NCBI GenBank assembly: GCA_947074165.1
Contig: CAMTOT010000228.1
Span: 1-5,275 of the forward strand
Origin: an uncultured Bacteroidales bacterium
Lineage (GTDB): Bacteria; Bacteroidota; Bacteroidia; Bacteroidales; JAUNSR01
Direction: 5' to 3'
DNA: 5,275 nucleotides
The translations under genes and the position numbers were made by a program. Below are positions 5,074 to 5,275 of this stretch, in pieces. Positions within the stretch are counted from its first letter, which is position 1. Every line of letters begins with the position of its first letter. The notes beneath the pieces were generated by a model that saw nothing but the letters and a program-made list of their open reading frames with translations, was not told where the DNA came from and did not search any database.

Positions 5074-5275
5074 ATGAAATATCTGATAACATACACTTTA
5101 TCATTCATTTTTAGTTTAATCCCTTCCCGATATGATATTCTTAATGTGGAGTTTATACTGTCAAGCTACCTTACATCCATAAAATGCATTGCGACAGACT
5201 CAACGCTTTACAAACAGACAAGGCTTTAAATGAGGCGCGTACTAACGATGGGTTGAGCAAGGCCTATAGTGATAC
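5074..5275 (+). CDS. 5' end of an unidentified, possibly TPR-type, exported or membrane protein; frame probably broken; runs off the window
   Basis: ATG 5074 begins MKYLITYTLSFIFSLIPS, a good signal peptide or membrane anchor, and follows a strong promoter. That frame continues to ATDSTLYKQTRL and meets TAA at 5227-5229 after 51 codons. A second frame is open from 5145 to the end and encodes, over its last part, DKALNEARTNDGLSKAYSD, an alanine-spaced helical pattern like a TPR repeat. Moving from the first frame to the second around 5205-5220 would give DSTLYK followed by DKALNEA, close to the DSL(x)nLDKA starts of Bacteroidetes TPR sensors and regulators. I infer one gene with a missing base, from sequencing error or mutation, near the contig end. 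A genuine 51-residue peptide gene is the alternative. The product cannot be named from so little. Confidence 0.45.

Noticed and set aside
1..5275. A circular molecule joining the TPR-like start at the right end to the AraC C-terminus at the left end
   Set aside because: The left end is an adapter, not a junction, and no terminal overlap is seen. TPR-AraC proteins exist in Bacteroidetes, but the missing middle of several hundred residues leaves no evidence that the two fragments are one gene.

Overview
The window looks like a short assembled contig from an AT-rich member of the Bacteroidales (Bacteroides/Prevotella type). Three things point there. Intergenic regions carry the Bacteroidetes -7 box TAnnTTTG, twice with a well-spaced TTTG-like -33 box. 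Starts lack Shine-Dalgarno sequences and are preceded by A/T-rich leaders. The protein types also fit: a Bacteroidetes-style AraC C-terminus, a secreted CE12 esterase and a long AMP-forming acyl-CoA ligase. The first 54 bases are not biological: they are an Illumina TruSeq P5 adapter with index CAGGACGT, fused to the genome at about position 55. The left edge is therefore the true end of a short-read contig.

Layout, left to right. (1) Adapter, 1-54. (2) The 3' part of an AraC-family regulator, 56-394 (+), cut off by the adapter but open in frame through it. (3) A good promoter at 414-444, then a 149-residue basic protein (472-921, +) with an AT-hook-like GRPR and a putative ribbon-helix-helix C-terminus. 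(4) A convergent yccF gene (979-1359, -), a small membrane protein with two YccF repeats. (5) A 273-bp divergent intergenic region with two inverted repeats, one or two -7-like boxes and two leader hairpins. (6) A secreted two-domain SGNH/CE12 rhamnogalacturonan acetylesterase-like enzyme (1633-2877, +), closed by a perfect 21-bp stem terminator. (7) A convergent 633-residue long-chain acyl-CoA synthetase (2955-4856, -). (8) A divergent intergenic region with a 10-bp direct repeat and the best promoter of the window (5010-5042). (9) The 5' end of a gene with a signal-peptide-like start at 5074, probably a TPR-type sensor or regulator, whose frame appears broken near 5205-5220 before it runs off the end.

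The genes do not form an operon. Neighbours are mostly convergent or divergent, each with its own signals, and no shared pathway is evident. The esterase would deacetylate pectin-derived rhamnogalacturonan in the periplasm, and the ligase would activate exogenous or recycled fatty acids in the cytoplasm. I do not see a novel multi-gene system. The points most worth checking are the adapter fusion that will create a chimeric AraC protein, the probable frameshift at the right end, and the stacked palindromes and leader hairpins before the esterase.
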